Positions 17,379-26,849 are shown, numbered from the stretch's first letter. The stretch: 64,000 nucleotides of DNA from Photobacterium atrarenae (GCF_024380015.1 NZ_CP101509.1:806001-870000), one strand, 5' to 3'. Notes: a model not told the origin generated them from the letters alone. A program made the numbers and translations.

Positions 17379-18509
17379 TCAATGATCAAGGAAGAGATAG
17401 TTCTGCCAGCTCTTCATTCGGATCAGCACTTTGCGCATCACCGAGACGTGTTCGAAACTATCCGAGTAGACTGCAATCTCAACACTGGCACCCTGCGGCA
17501 GCTGATAGGGGCTCAGGTCATCAGTGATTTTTAGTTTCACCAACGGCCGCCCCTGATTTTGCAGCAAGGTACTGCTGTAAAGCGCACCGGCTGCCTGGAC
17601 TTGCCCCTCTCCAATGGCCGGCAGCACTTCAACCACTTCGCCGGCGAAGGTCTTACCGGGCAGGGCACTGAAAATAAAGTCAGCTTTAAAACCCGGCTTC
17701 AGGCGCAGCAGGGAGTTCTGACGAAATGCCCCGACATAAAATTGTTCTTCCTGGTGAATAAAGGTCATCACCGGGCGTAGCGGGACCGGAACCGCCATCA
17801 TCCCCGGTCGGAGCGCGACCTGGGTGGCGTAGCCATCGGTTGGCGCTTCCACCACGGTCTGGCTGAGGTTAAATTGTGCCTGGGTGAGCAGGGCACGGAT
17901 CTTGGCGACGGTGGTATTTTCCCCCCTTATTTCAGACTCGAAAGCCAGTTTGGCCCGGCGCTCTTCGGCCTGGGCTGCTTCCAGTGTTGCTTCGGCACTG
18001 AGATAAAACTGACGTCGGTTGTCGACATCGGCCCGGGTAAAGGCGCCGCGTTTGAAGCCCTTTTCATAACGCCTGAACTGCTGCAGGGTCCGATCCCGTT
18101 CGGCCTGGGCTTTGGCCGTGGCGGCCTGGGCCGACTTGTAGCTCGCTTCCAGTCCGAGAACTGTCTGTTCGGCTTCGGCCAGTGCCGCTTCCTGCAGGCG
18201 GACTTCCGCTTCAAATGGGGTCGGGTCAATCTTGAATAAGATATCGCCTTTTTTCAATGGCTGGTTGGCGGTAACGGGCACTTCAATCACTTTGCCCCTG
18301 ACACCGGGGACAATGGGGGTCGAGACATAGAACTGGCCGCCGAAATTGGTATGTGGATGGTTATAGTTCATCAAGAGGATCAAGGTGCCGATGAGAATGA
18401 TTCCGCCCAGTACCGCTGTCGGTACGGTCCACTTGTTCAGGGGGATCTTGAATATTTTGAAGATGGCAACGCACAACGCCGCGTAGGTTAGAATCAGTAA
18501 GAGATCCAT
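17379..18509 (-). CDS. HlyD-family membrane fusion protein (YiaV/YibH-like)
   Basis: 376 residues: two N-terminal membrane helices (about 2-20 and 30-48), a lipoyl-like half (PGVRGKVIEVPVTANQPLKKGDILFKIDP), a long alpha-helical hairpin (about 95-215), the second lipoyl half (VVEAPTDGYATQVALRPG) and a beta-barrel. It bridges inner and outer membranes for an efflux or secretion function; no MFS, RND or ABC partner is adjacent. It overlaps the DUF3302 gene by ATGA, the same pair as E. coli yiaW-yiaV. The last codons and the stop (FLDH-stop) fall inside a near-copy of the GGAAC-N-ATGATCAAG repeat (17376-17390). Confidence 0.85.
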   Translation of the reverse strand: MDLLLILTYAALCVAIFKIFKIPLNKWTVPTAVLGGIILIGTLILLMNYNHPHTNFGGQFYVSTPIVPGVRGKVIEVPVTANQPLKKGDILFKIDPTPFEAEVRLQEAALAEAEQTVLGLEASYKSAQAATAKAQAERDRTLQQFRRYEKGFKRGAFTRADVDNRRQFYLSAEATLEAAQAEERRAKLAFESEIRGENTTVAKIRALLTQAQFNLSQTVVEAPTDGYATQVALRPGMMAVPVPLRPVMTFIHQEEQFYVGAFRQNSLLRLKPGFKADFIFSALPGKTFAGEVVEVLPAIGEGQVQAAGALYSSTLLQNQGRPLVKLKITDDLSPYQLPQGASVEIAVYSDSFEHVSVMRKVLIRMKSWQNYLFLDH

Positions 18510-18904
18510 CAGCGTTCTCCTCTCGTTTCGGAGCTGCTTTCGGTGGTATTGGCGGCGGCTTGCCGGGCCTGGGTGAGTTCGAGTTGGGTGACTTTCTCGC
18601 TGAGTTTCTCGATCTGCTTGTTCAGCTTGAGGACTTCATGATGTAGCTCATGCTGCTCGTTCTGGATCTGGGTAAAGCCCCAGCCGCGATCTTCGCGCCA
18701 TAGCGTGGCCCAAATCCACAAAAACGGCCACAGTACATGCAGGGTAAACAGGCTCACCCAACCGGCATAGTGAATTGCATCCTGATGGGGATGATTGCGC
18801 TTTTTGGCAATTTCATAGGGAATATCGTGGAGCGCGATGATGCCGTAAAACAAAAAAATTGCGACAAAAACCAAGACCCCTAATGCAAAATAATCGAGAA
18901 ACAT
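18509..18904 (-). CDS. DUF3302 inner-membrane protein (YiaW/YibI-like)
   Basis: 131 residues from ATG 18904. The opening MFLDYFALGVLVF and the HDIPYEIAKKRNHPH and GWVSLFTLHVLWPFLWIWA stretches are typical of DUF3302 proteins, which have two membrane helices and pair with a HlyD-type partner. A coiled-coil tail (about 80-115) follows. An in-frame ATG 27 bases further upstream exists, but AGAAGGAGC lies 4 bases before ATG 18904, which settles the start. Function of the pair is unknown. Confidence 0.85.
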   Translation of the reverse strand: MFLDYFALGVLVFVAIFLFYGIIALHDIPYEIAKKRNHPHQDAIHYAGWVSLFTLHVLWPFLWIWATLWREDRGWGFTQIQNEQHELHHEVLKLNKQIEKLSEKVTQLELTQARQAAANTTESSSETRGER

Positions 18905-19254
18905 GGCGGCTCCTTCTGATGCGGTAGTCAACCCGCAAGTTGGTCAGGCCCGGTAAGATCCGGCTGTCAGGTGACGGGCCTGAGGGTCGTTTCGGACATA
19001 CATAAAAAGTAGCACTAAATCACGGTGTTATTATCGTGCTTGCCGGTTGGCACGGGCGCGGCGCTGAACGAATGGCAAAGCAGCGGGAGAACGCGACTAT
19101 TTTTACGATTTTGTTGCAGTTTTACGGTATCCTGCCGCTATATAATACAAATCGTAGTAAATAAGGGTGCATCCTAGCTTGTTAAAGCGCTATTTCTGAG
19201 CACTTGCTTACTGTGATTGGTATAACAAGATCAATATTGTTTCTATGAGGGGTT
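18905..19254 (+). promoter_or_regulatory. Divergent intergenic region upstream of the Sel1 gene
   Basis: 350 bases between the divergent DUF3302 and Sel1-repeat genes. A perfect -10 hexamer TATAAT occurs at 19141-19146; the best -35-like sequence upstream (TTGCAG, 19114-19119) is spaced 21 bases away, longer than ideal. No gene is seen. Confidence 0.4.
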
Positions 19255-20547
19255 ATGTCGAACCTGGTTATTGGTTTAAGCCTGGCTGGTGGTGCACTGG
19301 TGGCGGTGGTGGCGCATTATTTTGCGGTCATGAATCGCCAGCGCCGCAACCAACAGGCGCAGGTCCTGAAAGATCAGAAATACAAACGGGTCCTGGAAAA
19401 GGCCAAGATTGCCGAACGCGAGGAAAAAATATTTAAAGCCAATACCGGTCACATTGCCAGCCAGCTGTCGCTGGCCAAAGAGTACGAGATGATCAGTCTC
19501 GGTAAGGCGATTTTCTGGTATCACAAGGCGGCGGAGCTGGGTAATGAGATTGCCCAGAATGCGCTGGCACGCCTGTGCCGAATGGATCCGTCCGACTCGG
19601 AAGGGGAGGCCAAGTCCCGTTATTGGGAGCAGGTGGTTCGGGCCAAGCAACGCGACCCGGAAGCATTATTCAAACTCGGATCATACCAGTACCAGGGCTA
19701 CGGGGTTGCGGTGGATCTGGCATCGGCAATTGAACACATGACGCAAGCCGCCGAGCAGGATCATGTCGACGCGCAACTGTTTCTGGGAGACTGGTATGTG
19801 GCGGAGAGTAACCCGGATAAAATGCCGCTGCTGGCGTTCGGCTGGCGCGCCCGGGCGGCGCTGAATGAGAGCGTCAAAGGTTACATCAAAATGGCTTATT
19901 GCTATCAGGCCGGGATTGGGGTGGCGAAAGATCGGCGCCGGGCGATTTACTGGCTGGAGCGGGCAGCGGAAGCTGGCAGTACCGAGGGCCAGTACCTGGC
20001 GGCGAAGATGCACCTCAGCAGTGATCCTCATGACAGCGCCATTGCGTATGTCTGGTATTCGATTGCACACGCCTTCGGTCACCCGGAGGCACGCACAGAG
20101 CGGGATGAAGCGGCCCAGTCGATCGCGATAGATGCGATTCTGTCGGCGCAAAGCGTGGCGAACTCGGTGTACAAAACACTCAAGCATCCGCCGGTCGCGC
20201 GTCATGGGGTGATTGCCGTGCTGGATAAAGTCTATGACCGCCAGCGATACCGGCCGGATGAGCAGGTGCTGGGATCGTTGTCAGCCGGTGAGTTGGCCGG
20301 CAATGCTGAACAGGCCGATACCCTGGCCAGTCGGGATGGGGAGCCAGGGTCCGGTGAAGGAAGGGCGTCTGATGAGTCGAACTTCGGTGCTGCACCAGCA
20401 GCTGAGCTGACTGGCGTACCAGAGGTGAATCAAACGGCTGCCAATGAATACCGGGAGCAGGGCTGGGCGACGTCCTGGGATCAACTCACGGCAGAAACCC
20501 AGCCATATAACGCACCGAAAGATCCGTCGACGGCCCGCAACTCCTGA
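19255..20547 (+). CDS. Membrane-anchored Sel1-repeat protein
   Basis: 430 residues. One N-terminal membrane helix (about 4-26) is followed by a charged stretch and then Sel1/TPR-like repeats from about 70 to 290, recognisable by AIFWYHKAAELGNEIAQNALA, ALFKLGSYQYQGYGVAVD and AIYWLERAAEAGSTEGQYLAA. Such proteins act as scaffolds for protein complexes at the cytoplasmic or periplasmic membrane face. The last ~120 residues are low-complexity and probably disordered. Monocistronic; convergent with the HAD gene. Specific role unknown. Confidence 0.75.
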   Translation: MSNLVIGLSLAGGALVAVVAHYFAVMNRQRRNQQAQVLKDQKYKRVLEKAKIAEREEKIFKANTGHIASQLSLAKEYEMISLGKAIFWYHKAAELGNEIAQNALARLCRMDPSDSEGEAKSRYWEQVVRAKQRDPEALFKLGSYQYQGYGVAVDLASAIEHMTQAAEQDHVDAQLFLGDWYVAESNPDKMPLLAFGWRARAALNESVKGYIKMAYCYQAGIGVAKDRRRAIYWLERAAEAGSTEGQYLAAKMHLSSDPHDSAIAYVWYSIAHAFGHPEARTERDEAAQSIAIDAILSAQSVANSVYKTLKHPPVARHGVIAVLDKVYDRQRYRPDEQVLGSLSAGELAGNAEQADTLASRDGEPGSGEGRASDESNFGAAPAAELTGVPEVNQTAANEYREQGWATSWDQLTAETQPYNAPKDPSTARNS

Positions 20548-20572
20548 GTGAAGTTGCTGCGGTGAGTTGAGG

Positions 20573-21256
20573 TCACGACAGATAATGGAGTAACTGCGGC
20601 ATCGCGGTAATGGTGGTGACCTGAGGGTGTTCGATGGGGCGGGTGTAGGGATTCGCCGCAAAATGGAAGGTGCGGATCCCGGCGTTGATCCCCGCCTGAA
20701 CGCCTTTCGGGGTATCGTCGACAAACACGCATTCGGCCAGCGTCATGCCCATATGCATGGCGGCAAAATGGAGGATATCCGGCTCCGGCTTCCAGCTGTT
20801 GGCTTCAAAGCCACTGAACAGTTTCCCCTCAAAGTAAGGTAACAAATCCGTCAGGCTGAGGGTGTGCTCAATTTTACTGACCGGGGCGTTGGAGGCGATA
20901 CACATTTCACAGCCCTGGGCAGCCAGGGTGGCCAGCATATCCGGTACACCGGGGATCGGGGACAACCCCTGTTCAAACAGACGCCGGCACTCTTCCCGGT
21001 ACAAGGGCTCCAGCGTGTCGACGGACACAGCCACCCCGGCTCGCTCCCGGGTTGCTGCCAGGATATCAGTGAGCTTGCCGCCCTGAAAGTGGCGCAGGCA
21101 TTCCTCCAGGCTCAGCCGGGCATCAAAGCGGTTGAATACATTGACCAAGGCCTGGTTCCCCAGCGTCTCGCTGTCGACCAGGGTGCCGTCACAGTCAAAG
21201 ATGACGCAGCGAATATCTGACTGTTCCGTTACTGTGTCGTCTAATCCATTCATCAT
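20573..21256 (-). CDS. HAD-superfamily phosphatase (YieH-like)
   Basis: 227 residues of HAD subfamily IA. Motif I DCDGTLVDSE near 20-29 carries the nucleophile Asp, motif II is IASNAP near 120, motif III Lys is in WKPEPDIL, and motif IV is VFVDDTPKG. Overall organisation and the closing PHPQVTTIT-type segment resemble E. coli YieH, a phosphatase active on 6-phosphogluconate; the substrate here is inferred only from that resemblance. The start region has two consecutive ATGs (21256 and 21253). Confidence 0.8.
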   Translation of the reverse strand: MMNGLDDTVTEQSDIRCVIFDCDGTLVDSETLGNQALVNVFNRFDARLSLEECLRHFQGGKLTDILAATRERAGVAVSVDTLEPLYREECRRLFEQGLSPIPGVPDMLATLAAQGCEMCIASNAPVSKIEHTLSLTDLLPYFEGKLFSGFEANSWKPEPDILHFAAMHMGMTLAECVFVDDTPKGVQAGINAGIRTFHFAANPYTRPIEHPQVTTITAMPQLLHYLS

Positions 21257-21697
21257 GGCCGTCCAAATGGGCTGCTGTCATATACATCTCATTGTTAATA
21301 CCTCAACTCTGGTTCTACAACTGGCATATGAAGGTTTTGCTATCTTTATCGTACTTAGAGTGGGATTTTTGTGCGTTCTGAGAGTTGGCGCTCATGCTAT
21401 GCAGAGGTGTGGGCGTTCATTGTCAAGCAGGGGAAACGAGACGGAGCCATGGCCCCGCAGGTTTCGCATCAGATAGTCCGGATAATAAAGGCCGCTGGAT
21501 GGGGCGGGCTCGCTGCGGTTATCCTTGTTGGGTTATTTGTCAGTGAATGATGGGAACCTGAAGTAAGATGGTATTGTGCTATCTGTTGGCTGGGCCGTGG
21601 TCGCTTCCAGCAAAGGCTGCGGCTCATCGATTGTGCGGCTGGGTTGTGACAGTTCGCAGTGGTTCAGGATAAAGACGACAATAATAAGGGGTGGCCT
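21257..21697. other. Intergenic region without a recognised gene
   Basis: 441 bases between the divergent HAD phosphatase and the acetyltransferase. It must hold the promoters of both. Short reading frames here overlap the HAD gene or lack a ribosome site and are not credible. No strong hairpin or repeat found. Confidence 0.5.
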
Positions 21698-22366
21698 ATG
21701 TCATCATCCATTTTTCCTTCGTGGCTTGGTGGCTATGAAGTTCGTGAGCATATCAAAAATCCGAATATTACCGTTGGTGAGCATACCTACTATTCCGGGT
21801 ATTACCACGATAAACATTTTGAAGATCACTGTGTCCGATACTTGTTGGGCGATCATTCCAGCCGGGCGGTGTGGGAGTCCGGGATCTTTGGCGATGTAGA
21901 TAAACTCGAGATTGGTAAATATTGCTCCATCGCCTCCGGAGCAATATTTATGCTAGCCGGAAACCAGGGACACCGACATAACTGGATCTCTTCATTTCCG
22001 TTTGATGTCAGCAAGTTTGGCAATAAAGTGAAATCCGGGTTTGAGCGGGCCGGTGATACCGTGATTGGCAACGATGTCTGGATTGGCACTGAATGTGTGA
22101 TCATGCCGGGAGTCAAAATCGGTGATGGGGCCGTGATTGGTGCCCGGGCGGTGGTCACTAAAAATGTTGCGCCTTATGCTGTGGTGGTCGGCAACCCGGG
22201 TCAGGAGGTGAAAAAACGCTTCAGTGACGCGGAGATCGCGATGTTGCTGGAAATGAAGTGGTGGGACTGGCCGCTGCAGAGATTGCAGGCGAATATGGAC
22301 TTGATGTGCAGCTCGGATATCGAACCGTTGTTTGAGCGCTTTCGTCACTTTCCCAGTGATGATTGA
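21698..22366 (+). CDS. CatB-related O-acetyltransferase (left-handed beta helix)
   Basis: 222 residues from ATG 21698, which has AAGGGG seven bases upstream; a GTG 39 bases earlier is less likely. The chain shows the xenobiotic acetyltransferase layout: YSGYYH near the start, hexapeptide repeats (IGKYCSIASGAIFMLAGN then VIGNDVWIGTECVIMPGVKIGDGAVIGARAVV), the catalytic-type His in NQGHRHNW, and the closing VVGNPGQEVKKRF. Family members acetylate chloramphenicol, streptogramins or sugars using acetyl-CoA; the natural substrate is unknown. Followed by an intrinsic terminator. Confidence 0.85.
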   Translation: MSSSIFPSWLGGYEVREHIKNPNITVGEHTYYSGYYHDKHFEDHCVRYLLGDHSSRAVWESGIFGDVDKLEIGKYCSIASGAIFMLAGNQGHRHNWISSFPFDVSKFGNKVKSGFERAGDTVIGNDVWIGTECVIMPGVKIGDGAVIGARAVVTKNVAPYAVVVGNPGQEVKKRFSDAEIAMLLEMKWWDWPLQRLQANMDLMCSSDIEPLFERFRHFPSDD

Positions 22367-22418
22367 CGTCGGCTCCATCGTTCTCGGCTGAAAAAACTCC
22401 CGGATGCGATCTAACAAT

Positions 22419-22444
22419 GCCCGCATGTGTTTGCGGGCTTTTTT
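22419..22444 (+). terminator. Intrinsic terminator after the acetyltransferase
   Basis: Stem GCCCGCA / TGCGGGC with a 6-base loop followed by six T. Confidence 0.85.
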
Positions 22445-22478
22445 GAGCGGTTAGTTGAGCCAGGAAGTGCCCCGCAGA

Positions 22479-23681
22479 TCAGGGCTTCAGGCGGACGAGT
22501 TCTTCCGGGCTGATTGGCCGGGTGTAGTCGATATTGTCAAACCCGAAGCCATTCAGGTTCAGGAAGTCATTCAGGTAGCCGTCCATATCGCCCAGCTCAC
22601 GGAAGTTCTTGGCTGTCATTTGTGTCAGTAAGCGGCTGACTTCCTGCTGGACATCCTCACTGAGCTCCCAGTCATCGACTCGGATCAGCCGCTGGTGGTC
22701 AGTGATCACCGGTCCGCTATCCGGATAGAGGCGGTGGCTGAGCAGGCGCTGCATCTGCTCGATACAACCTTCATGTAGCCCTTTGGCTTTCATCACCTGA
22801 AACAGGGCCAGCAGATAGGGGGAGAGGCCGGGAATAAAGACGCTGGCTTTGGTGATCAGCGCTTTGCAAACCGCCACATAGGCTTCGCCGCCAACCGTGG
22901 CCAGTTGCTGGTGGAGCTGATCGGCTGTTTGGTGCAGATGTGCCTTGGCACGACCCAGCGTACCGTGATGATAGATCGGGTTCGTATGCGACGAGCCGAT
23001 ATAGGAATAGGCCATGGTTTTACAACCGGGCGCCAGTACATCGGCCTGGATAAGGGTCTCGATCCAGCTTGCCCAGTCCTCTCCGCCCATCACTTTGACG
23101 GTGTTATGGATCTCCTGCTCTGTCGCTGGGGGCAGGATGGTTTCAGTCAGGATCTGCCGCTCCAGATCCAGCGTTGTGCCCTGATAGGGCTTGCCGATCG
23201 GCTTGATACTGGAGCGCCAGAACTCGCCGGTTGCCGGATCAGGGCGGACGCCGCTAGCCAGGCTGTAGACAATCAGATCCACTTGACCGTCAAATTGCGC
23301 GCGTAGGGTATCAATCACTTGTTGGCGGATGGCCGGTGAAAATGCATCGCCCACTAAGTTGACGGCCTTGATGCCAGCTTGCTCAGCGGCCTGCCGGAAA
23401 TAGATATTGTTATACCAGCCGGCACTGCCGGTGCCTTTTTCTGACGGGCCGCGCTCGAAAGAAACGCCCAGGGTTTCGGTTTGTGCGCCGCCGAATGCCA
23501 GTGCAATCCGGGTGGCGAGGCCAAAGCCGGACGAAGCGCCGAGGATCAGCGCCCGTTTCGGTCCCTGGCTGATTGGGTTTGCGGTTCGGCAATAGCTGAT
23601 TTGGCGGCGGATTGCTTCTTTACAGCCGTGGGGGTGTGCGGAGCGGGCGATCACGCCTTGAATCATAGGTTTGATAATCAT
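22479..23681 (-). CDS. fabV: Trans-2-enoyl-ACP/CoA reductase FabV
   Basis: 400 residues, the family length. An NADH-binding glycine pattern LILGASSGFG (46-55) and the FabV-specific catalytic pair Tyr237-X8-Lys246 in YHHGTLGRAK are present, together with SAGWYNN and the substrate loop around 225-250. It performs the last reduction of fatty acid elongation and, being insensitive to triclosan, gives intrinsic resistance where it replaces FabI. Transcribed alone; the divergent neighbour is ackA. Confidence 0.96.
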   Translation of the reverse strand: MIIKPMIQGVIARSAHPHGCKEAIRRQISYCRTANPISQGPKRALILGASSGFGLATRIALAFGGAQTETLGVSFERGPSEKGTGSAGWYNNIYFRQAAEQAGIKAVNLVGDAFSPAIRQQVIDTLRAQFDGQVDLIVYSLASGVRPDPATGEFWRSSIKPIGKPYQGTTLDLERQILTETILPPATEQEIHNTVKVMGGEDWASWIETLIQADVLAPGCKTMAYSYIGSSHTNPIYHHGTLGRAKAHLHQTADQLHQQLATVGGEAYVAVCKALITKASVFIPGLSPYLLALFQVMKAKGLHEGCIEQMQRLLSHRLYPDSGPVITDHQRLIRVDDWELSEDVQQEVSRLLTQMTAKNFRELGDMDGYLNDFLNLNGFGFDNIDYTRPISPEELVRLKP

Positions 23682-23758
23682 CGATTTGGATATCCTGAAT
23701 CATTGCATATGCATTCGGATTGACCTGGCTTATGAACCGAATGTATACGTTAATAGTT

Positions 23759-23770
23759 GAGTGATCACTC
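23759..23770. promoter_or_regulatory. 12-bp palindrome in the fabV-ackA intergenic region
   Basis: GAGTGATCACTC is a perfect palindrome about 78 bases upstream of fabV and 277 upstream of ackA, close to TGCATATGCA (23704-23713), another perfect palindrome. A fatty-acid or global regulator site is possible but no match to known FabR or FadR consensus was recognised. Nothing gene-like is seen in the rest of the 23682-24046 gap, which is AT-rich between 23770 and 23950. Confidence 0.3.
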
Positions 23771-24046
23771 TTAAAATTGAATGTACAGACCCACCCAGAT
23801 GGTATTTTGACCAAGAGTAAACGTTTTCGGTGCTTGAAATTTGATCTCCCCCAGTAAAAACTCAATTTTTATTAATTTTTTAAGGCTAAAAGTTGAGTTA
23901 TTCAAAAAAAATTGAATAATGTAATCAAAATACATAATGCTGAGACCATGCTGCTCCACACATGACTCAGTGATTATACCAACGTGTTACGGGATGCCGC
24001 CTTGATCAGGGCGCTCCCTGAGCCAACCTAAACTGATGAGATAACG

Positions 24047-25240
24047 ATGAGCAATTCTCTTGTACTGGTAATCAACTCTGGTAGCTCTTCACTGAAGTTT
24101 GCACTGATTGATACTGTCAACGGTGAAGCGACCCTAAGTGGCTTGGGTGAATGTTTCGGTTTGCCTGAGGCAAACGTGAGCTGGAAAATCAACGGCGAAA
24201 AACAGCAAGTGCAACTGGAAGCGTCGGGTAACCATCACCAGCAGGCTGTCGATCGGATTGTTGCGCTGCTTGATGAGCTGGGTATGAAGCAAGATATCGT
24301 TGCGATTGGTCACCGTGTGGTTCACGGTGGCGAGAAGTTTACTCAGACGGTGAAGGTTGACGACACGGTTTTGGAAGAGATTGAGAAACTGAGCGATCTG
24401 GCACCGCTGCACAATCCGGCCCACGTGATTGGCATGCGTGCGACCATGAAAGCCTTCCCGGCCCTGTCTCAGTACGCTGTATTCGATACGGCCTTCCACC
24501 AATCCATGCCGGCCAAAGCCTACACCGGCGCCATCTCCCGCAAACTGTACAACGACTATGGCATTCGTCGCTACGGCTTCCACGGGACCAGCCACTACTT
24601 CGTCAGCCGTGAAGCGGCCAAAGTGATCAACAAGCCGGTGGAAAAAAGTAACTTTATCTCAGTTCACCTCGGCAATGGCGCTTCGGTTTGTGCGGTGAAG
24701 AACGGCAAGAGCGTTGACACCAGCATGGGCTTCACCCCGCTGGCCGGCCTGATGATGGGTACCCGATGTGGCGACCTGGACCCGAGTATCATTGAGTTCC
24801 TGCTGAAAAAAGGCTGGAGCCAGGAAGATGTGTTCAACGAGCTGAACAAGAACTCGGGTCTGTTGGGTGTTTCCGGCCTGACCAGCGACTGCCGGGGCAT
24901 CGTCGAGGCGATGGAAGAAGGCCACGAAGGCGCGACGCTGGCATTCGAGATTTTCTGTTACCGTGTGGCCAAGTACATTGGTTCTTACATGGTGGCGCTG
25001 GATGAGCTGGATGCGATTATCTTCACCGCCGGGATTGGTGAAAACTCCCTGCCTGTTCGCAGCAAGATTCTGGAAAACCTGAAGATCTTTGGTTACCGCG
25101 AAGATGCAGAAGCGAACGCGGCAGCGCGCTTTGGCAACAAAGGTATTATTACTCAGCCAAGCACTCCGGTTGCCATGGTGATCCCAACCAATGAAGAGTG
25201 GGTCATTGCCAAGCAGTCGATGGAAATGCTGCATAGCTAA
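24047..25240 (+). CDS. ackA: Acetate kinase AckA
   Basis: 397 residues. The ASKHA signatures are complete: VINSGSSSLKFAL at the N-terminus, the RYGFHGTSHYF motif with the catalytic region near 170-190, HLGNGASVCAVKNG and DTSMGFTPLAGLMMGTRCGDLDP, and the C-terminal FTAGIGENS. It interconverts acetyl phosphate plus ADP with acetate plus ATP. No phosphotransacetylase gene follows; instead a terminator ends the transcript, so this may be a second, stand-alone acetate kinase as seen in other vibrios. Confidence 0.97.
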   Translation: MSNSLVLVINSGSSSLKFALIDTVNGEATLSGLGECFGLPEANVSWKINGEKQQVQLEASGNHHQQAVDRIVALLDELGMKQDIVAIGHRVVHGGEKFTQTVKVDDTVLEEIEKLSDLAPLHNPAHVIGMRATMKAFPALSQYAVFDTAFHQSMPAKAYTGAISRKLYNDYGIRRYGFHGTSHYFVSREAAKVINKPVEKSNFISVHLGNGASVCAVKNGKSVDTSMGFTPLAGLMMGTRCGDLDPSIIEFLLKKGWSQEDVFNELNKNSGLLGVSGLTSDCRGIVEAMEEGHEGATLAFEIFCYRVAKYIGSYMVALDELDAIIFTAGIGENSLPVRSKILENLKIFGYREDAEANAAARFGNKGIITQPSTPVAMVIPTNEEWVIAKQSMEMLHS

Positions 25241-25270
25241 CTCTGGCGCAGATCACAGACGATACAGATA

Positions 25271-25300
25271 AACCCCCGGGCTCCTTGAGCCCGGGGTTTT
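25271..25300 (+). terminator. Intrinsic terminator after ackA
   Basis: Ten-pair GC stem CCCCGGGCTC / GAGCCCGGGG with a 3-base loop, flanked by AA and TTTT. Confidence 0.88.
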
Positions 25301-25622
25301 GTTATCTGGGGTTCCAAAACATTTCGTTTACTGTTTTGATTCCAAGTCCGGTGGCCGGATAATTGTGACCGGGTTGTTAGTTTTTGAAGTGTTTGCGAAA
25401 GAATATTATTGCTTGACGTGTTCGGGCAAGGGTGTACTCAAAGTACCATGTTGCAGTTTTTAATTTCTAACTTTGATTTATTTTAGAAATATAAAACCAT
25501 ATCAAATCAATATGGCAGAGTTATATTTGAGATCTGGGATCAATTCATAATACGAAAGTATATTCATATCGTTTCTTTTGTGTCAGCCTCAGCACTGATC
25601 TTGTACGACAAGGAAGTTACTG
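25301..25622 (+). promoter_or_regulatory. AT-rich upstream region of the ATP-grasp gene with inverted repeats
   Basis: 322 bases with no gene. Two inverted repeats stand out: ATTTCTAA / TTAGAAAT (25463-25470 and 25483-25490) and CCATAT / ATATGG (25497-25502 and 25510-25515). Either could be an operator for the ATP-grasp/AbrB pair. Confidence 0.3.
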
Positions 25623-26849
25623 ATGAATAACCTGATTGTTTTATGTCCCCCGAAAATTTTACTCCAGCACTCAGCTTCGGATCTGCTTGCGGCTGCCGGT
25701 GAAGCGGCGGTGTTTTTTACCTGTGCGAGCGGTCGCGATGCGCTGACAAGGCATCTGCCCGAGTCATTCGTCGTACATTATTCCGAGCGTTTTAACGACA
25801 ATCCGCAGGTTGAACTTGAGGTTTACCAGGCCGCGCGGCAGATGGACAACCCGCTGGTGGTGGCCCTGGCTGAAATTGACTTGTTGCGGGCCGCGCGGGT
25901 CAATGATCGGCTGGGTGTGACGGAAGGCTGTGAGGCGCGGGTGCACTACTACCGGGACAAGTTCCTGATGAAAACGCGGGCGGCGGAGTCCGGGATCCCG
26001 GTGGCGGCCATGTCGACGCTCAATCATGCCACCGAGCTGGATCGGTTCATTGAGCAGCATGGCTATCCGGTGGTTGCTAAGCCGCGCGATGGCCGGGGAT
26101 CAAACGGGGTGACAGTGATCCGCAATGATGAAGACGCCAAGGCCTACCTTGCCCGGCAGGATGGCACCAGTTTCTTCAACCTGATGGTCGAAACGTTTGT
26201 TAAAGGAGAGCATTACCAGACCAATGGCTTGTTTGTCGGCGGTCGTCCGGTGTTGATCTCCACCAGCAAGGCCCTGTCATCTTGTCTGGACTTTCTTGCC
26301 GGTGAAGCGCTGGGCTTGCAAATGCTGGAGCCGGACTCGCCGCTGGCACAGCGGATTGCGTCGTTGGCAACCAGGCTGATCACCGAGGTTCTGCCGTCCG
26401 AGCCGACCATGCTGTTCCATCTGGAAGTCTTTGTCCGGCCAGACGGGGAAATTGTCCTGGGTGAAATTGCCTGTCGCCTCGGTGGCTGCTTCGTCAATGA
26501 TGAGCACCGGGCCGCCTGGGGACTGGATCTGCGGATGGCGTATCTGGCGCACATGCGAGATCCCGAGAAGCTCGCCGTGCCGATACAGCGCCCTGCGGTG
26601 CTGGCCGGACAACTGCTGGTTCCGCCGATGGCCGGCAAGCTGCTGAGCGCACCGACGCAGTGTGATTGGGACTATGTTGAGAAATACGCCTTCACCGGCC
26701 GGATCGGGGAAGTGTATACCCCGATGGCCTTTACCAATGGTGAGATCATGAGCGCGATTGTACTTGGCCGGACGGAGTCGGAAGTTGAGTCTCGCCTCGG
26801 TGAACTGCATCAGTGGTTTGTGGGGCAGGCGGACTGGGCGCCGGTGTGA
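25623..26849 (+). CDS. ATP-grasp domain ligase-like protein
   Basis: 408 residues. An N-terminal Rossmann-like pre-ATP-grasp domain (about 1-110) precedes the ATP-grasp fold. Visible elements are RDKFLMKTRAAESGIPV, the ATP-binding lysine in YPVVAKPRDGRGSNGV (about 150-163), ETFVKGEHYQTNGLFVGG and the metal-binding LGEIACRLGG near 280. The group ligates a carboxylate to an amine with ATP, as in L-amino acid ligases and peptide-like siderophore or antibiotic synthesis; the substrate is unknown. AAGGAAG precedes ATG 25623. The AbrB-type membrane protein 129 bases downstream may act with it. Confidence 0.7.
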   Translation: MNNLIVLCPPKILLQHSASDLLAAAGEAAVFFTCASGRDALTRHLPESFVVHYSERFNDNPQVELEVYQAARQMDNPLVVALAEIDLLRAARVNDRLGVTEGCEARVHYYRDKFLMKTRAAESGIPVAAMSTLNHATELDRFIEQHGYPVVAKPRDGRGSNGVTVIRNDEDAKAYLARQDGTSFFNLMVETFVKGEHYQTNGLFVGGRPVLISTSKALSSCLDFLAGEALGLQMLEPDSPLAQRIASLATRLITEVLPSEPTMLFHLEVFVRPDGEIVLGEIACRLGGCFVNDEHRAAWGLDLRMAYLAHMRDPEKLAVPIQRPAVLAGQLLVPPMAGKLLSAPTQCDWDYVEKYAFTGRIGEVYTPMAFTNGEIMSAIVLGRTESEVESRLGELHQWFVGQADWAPV

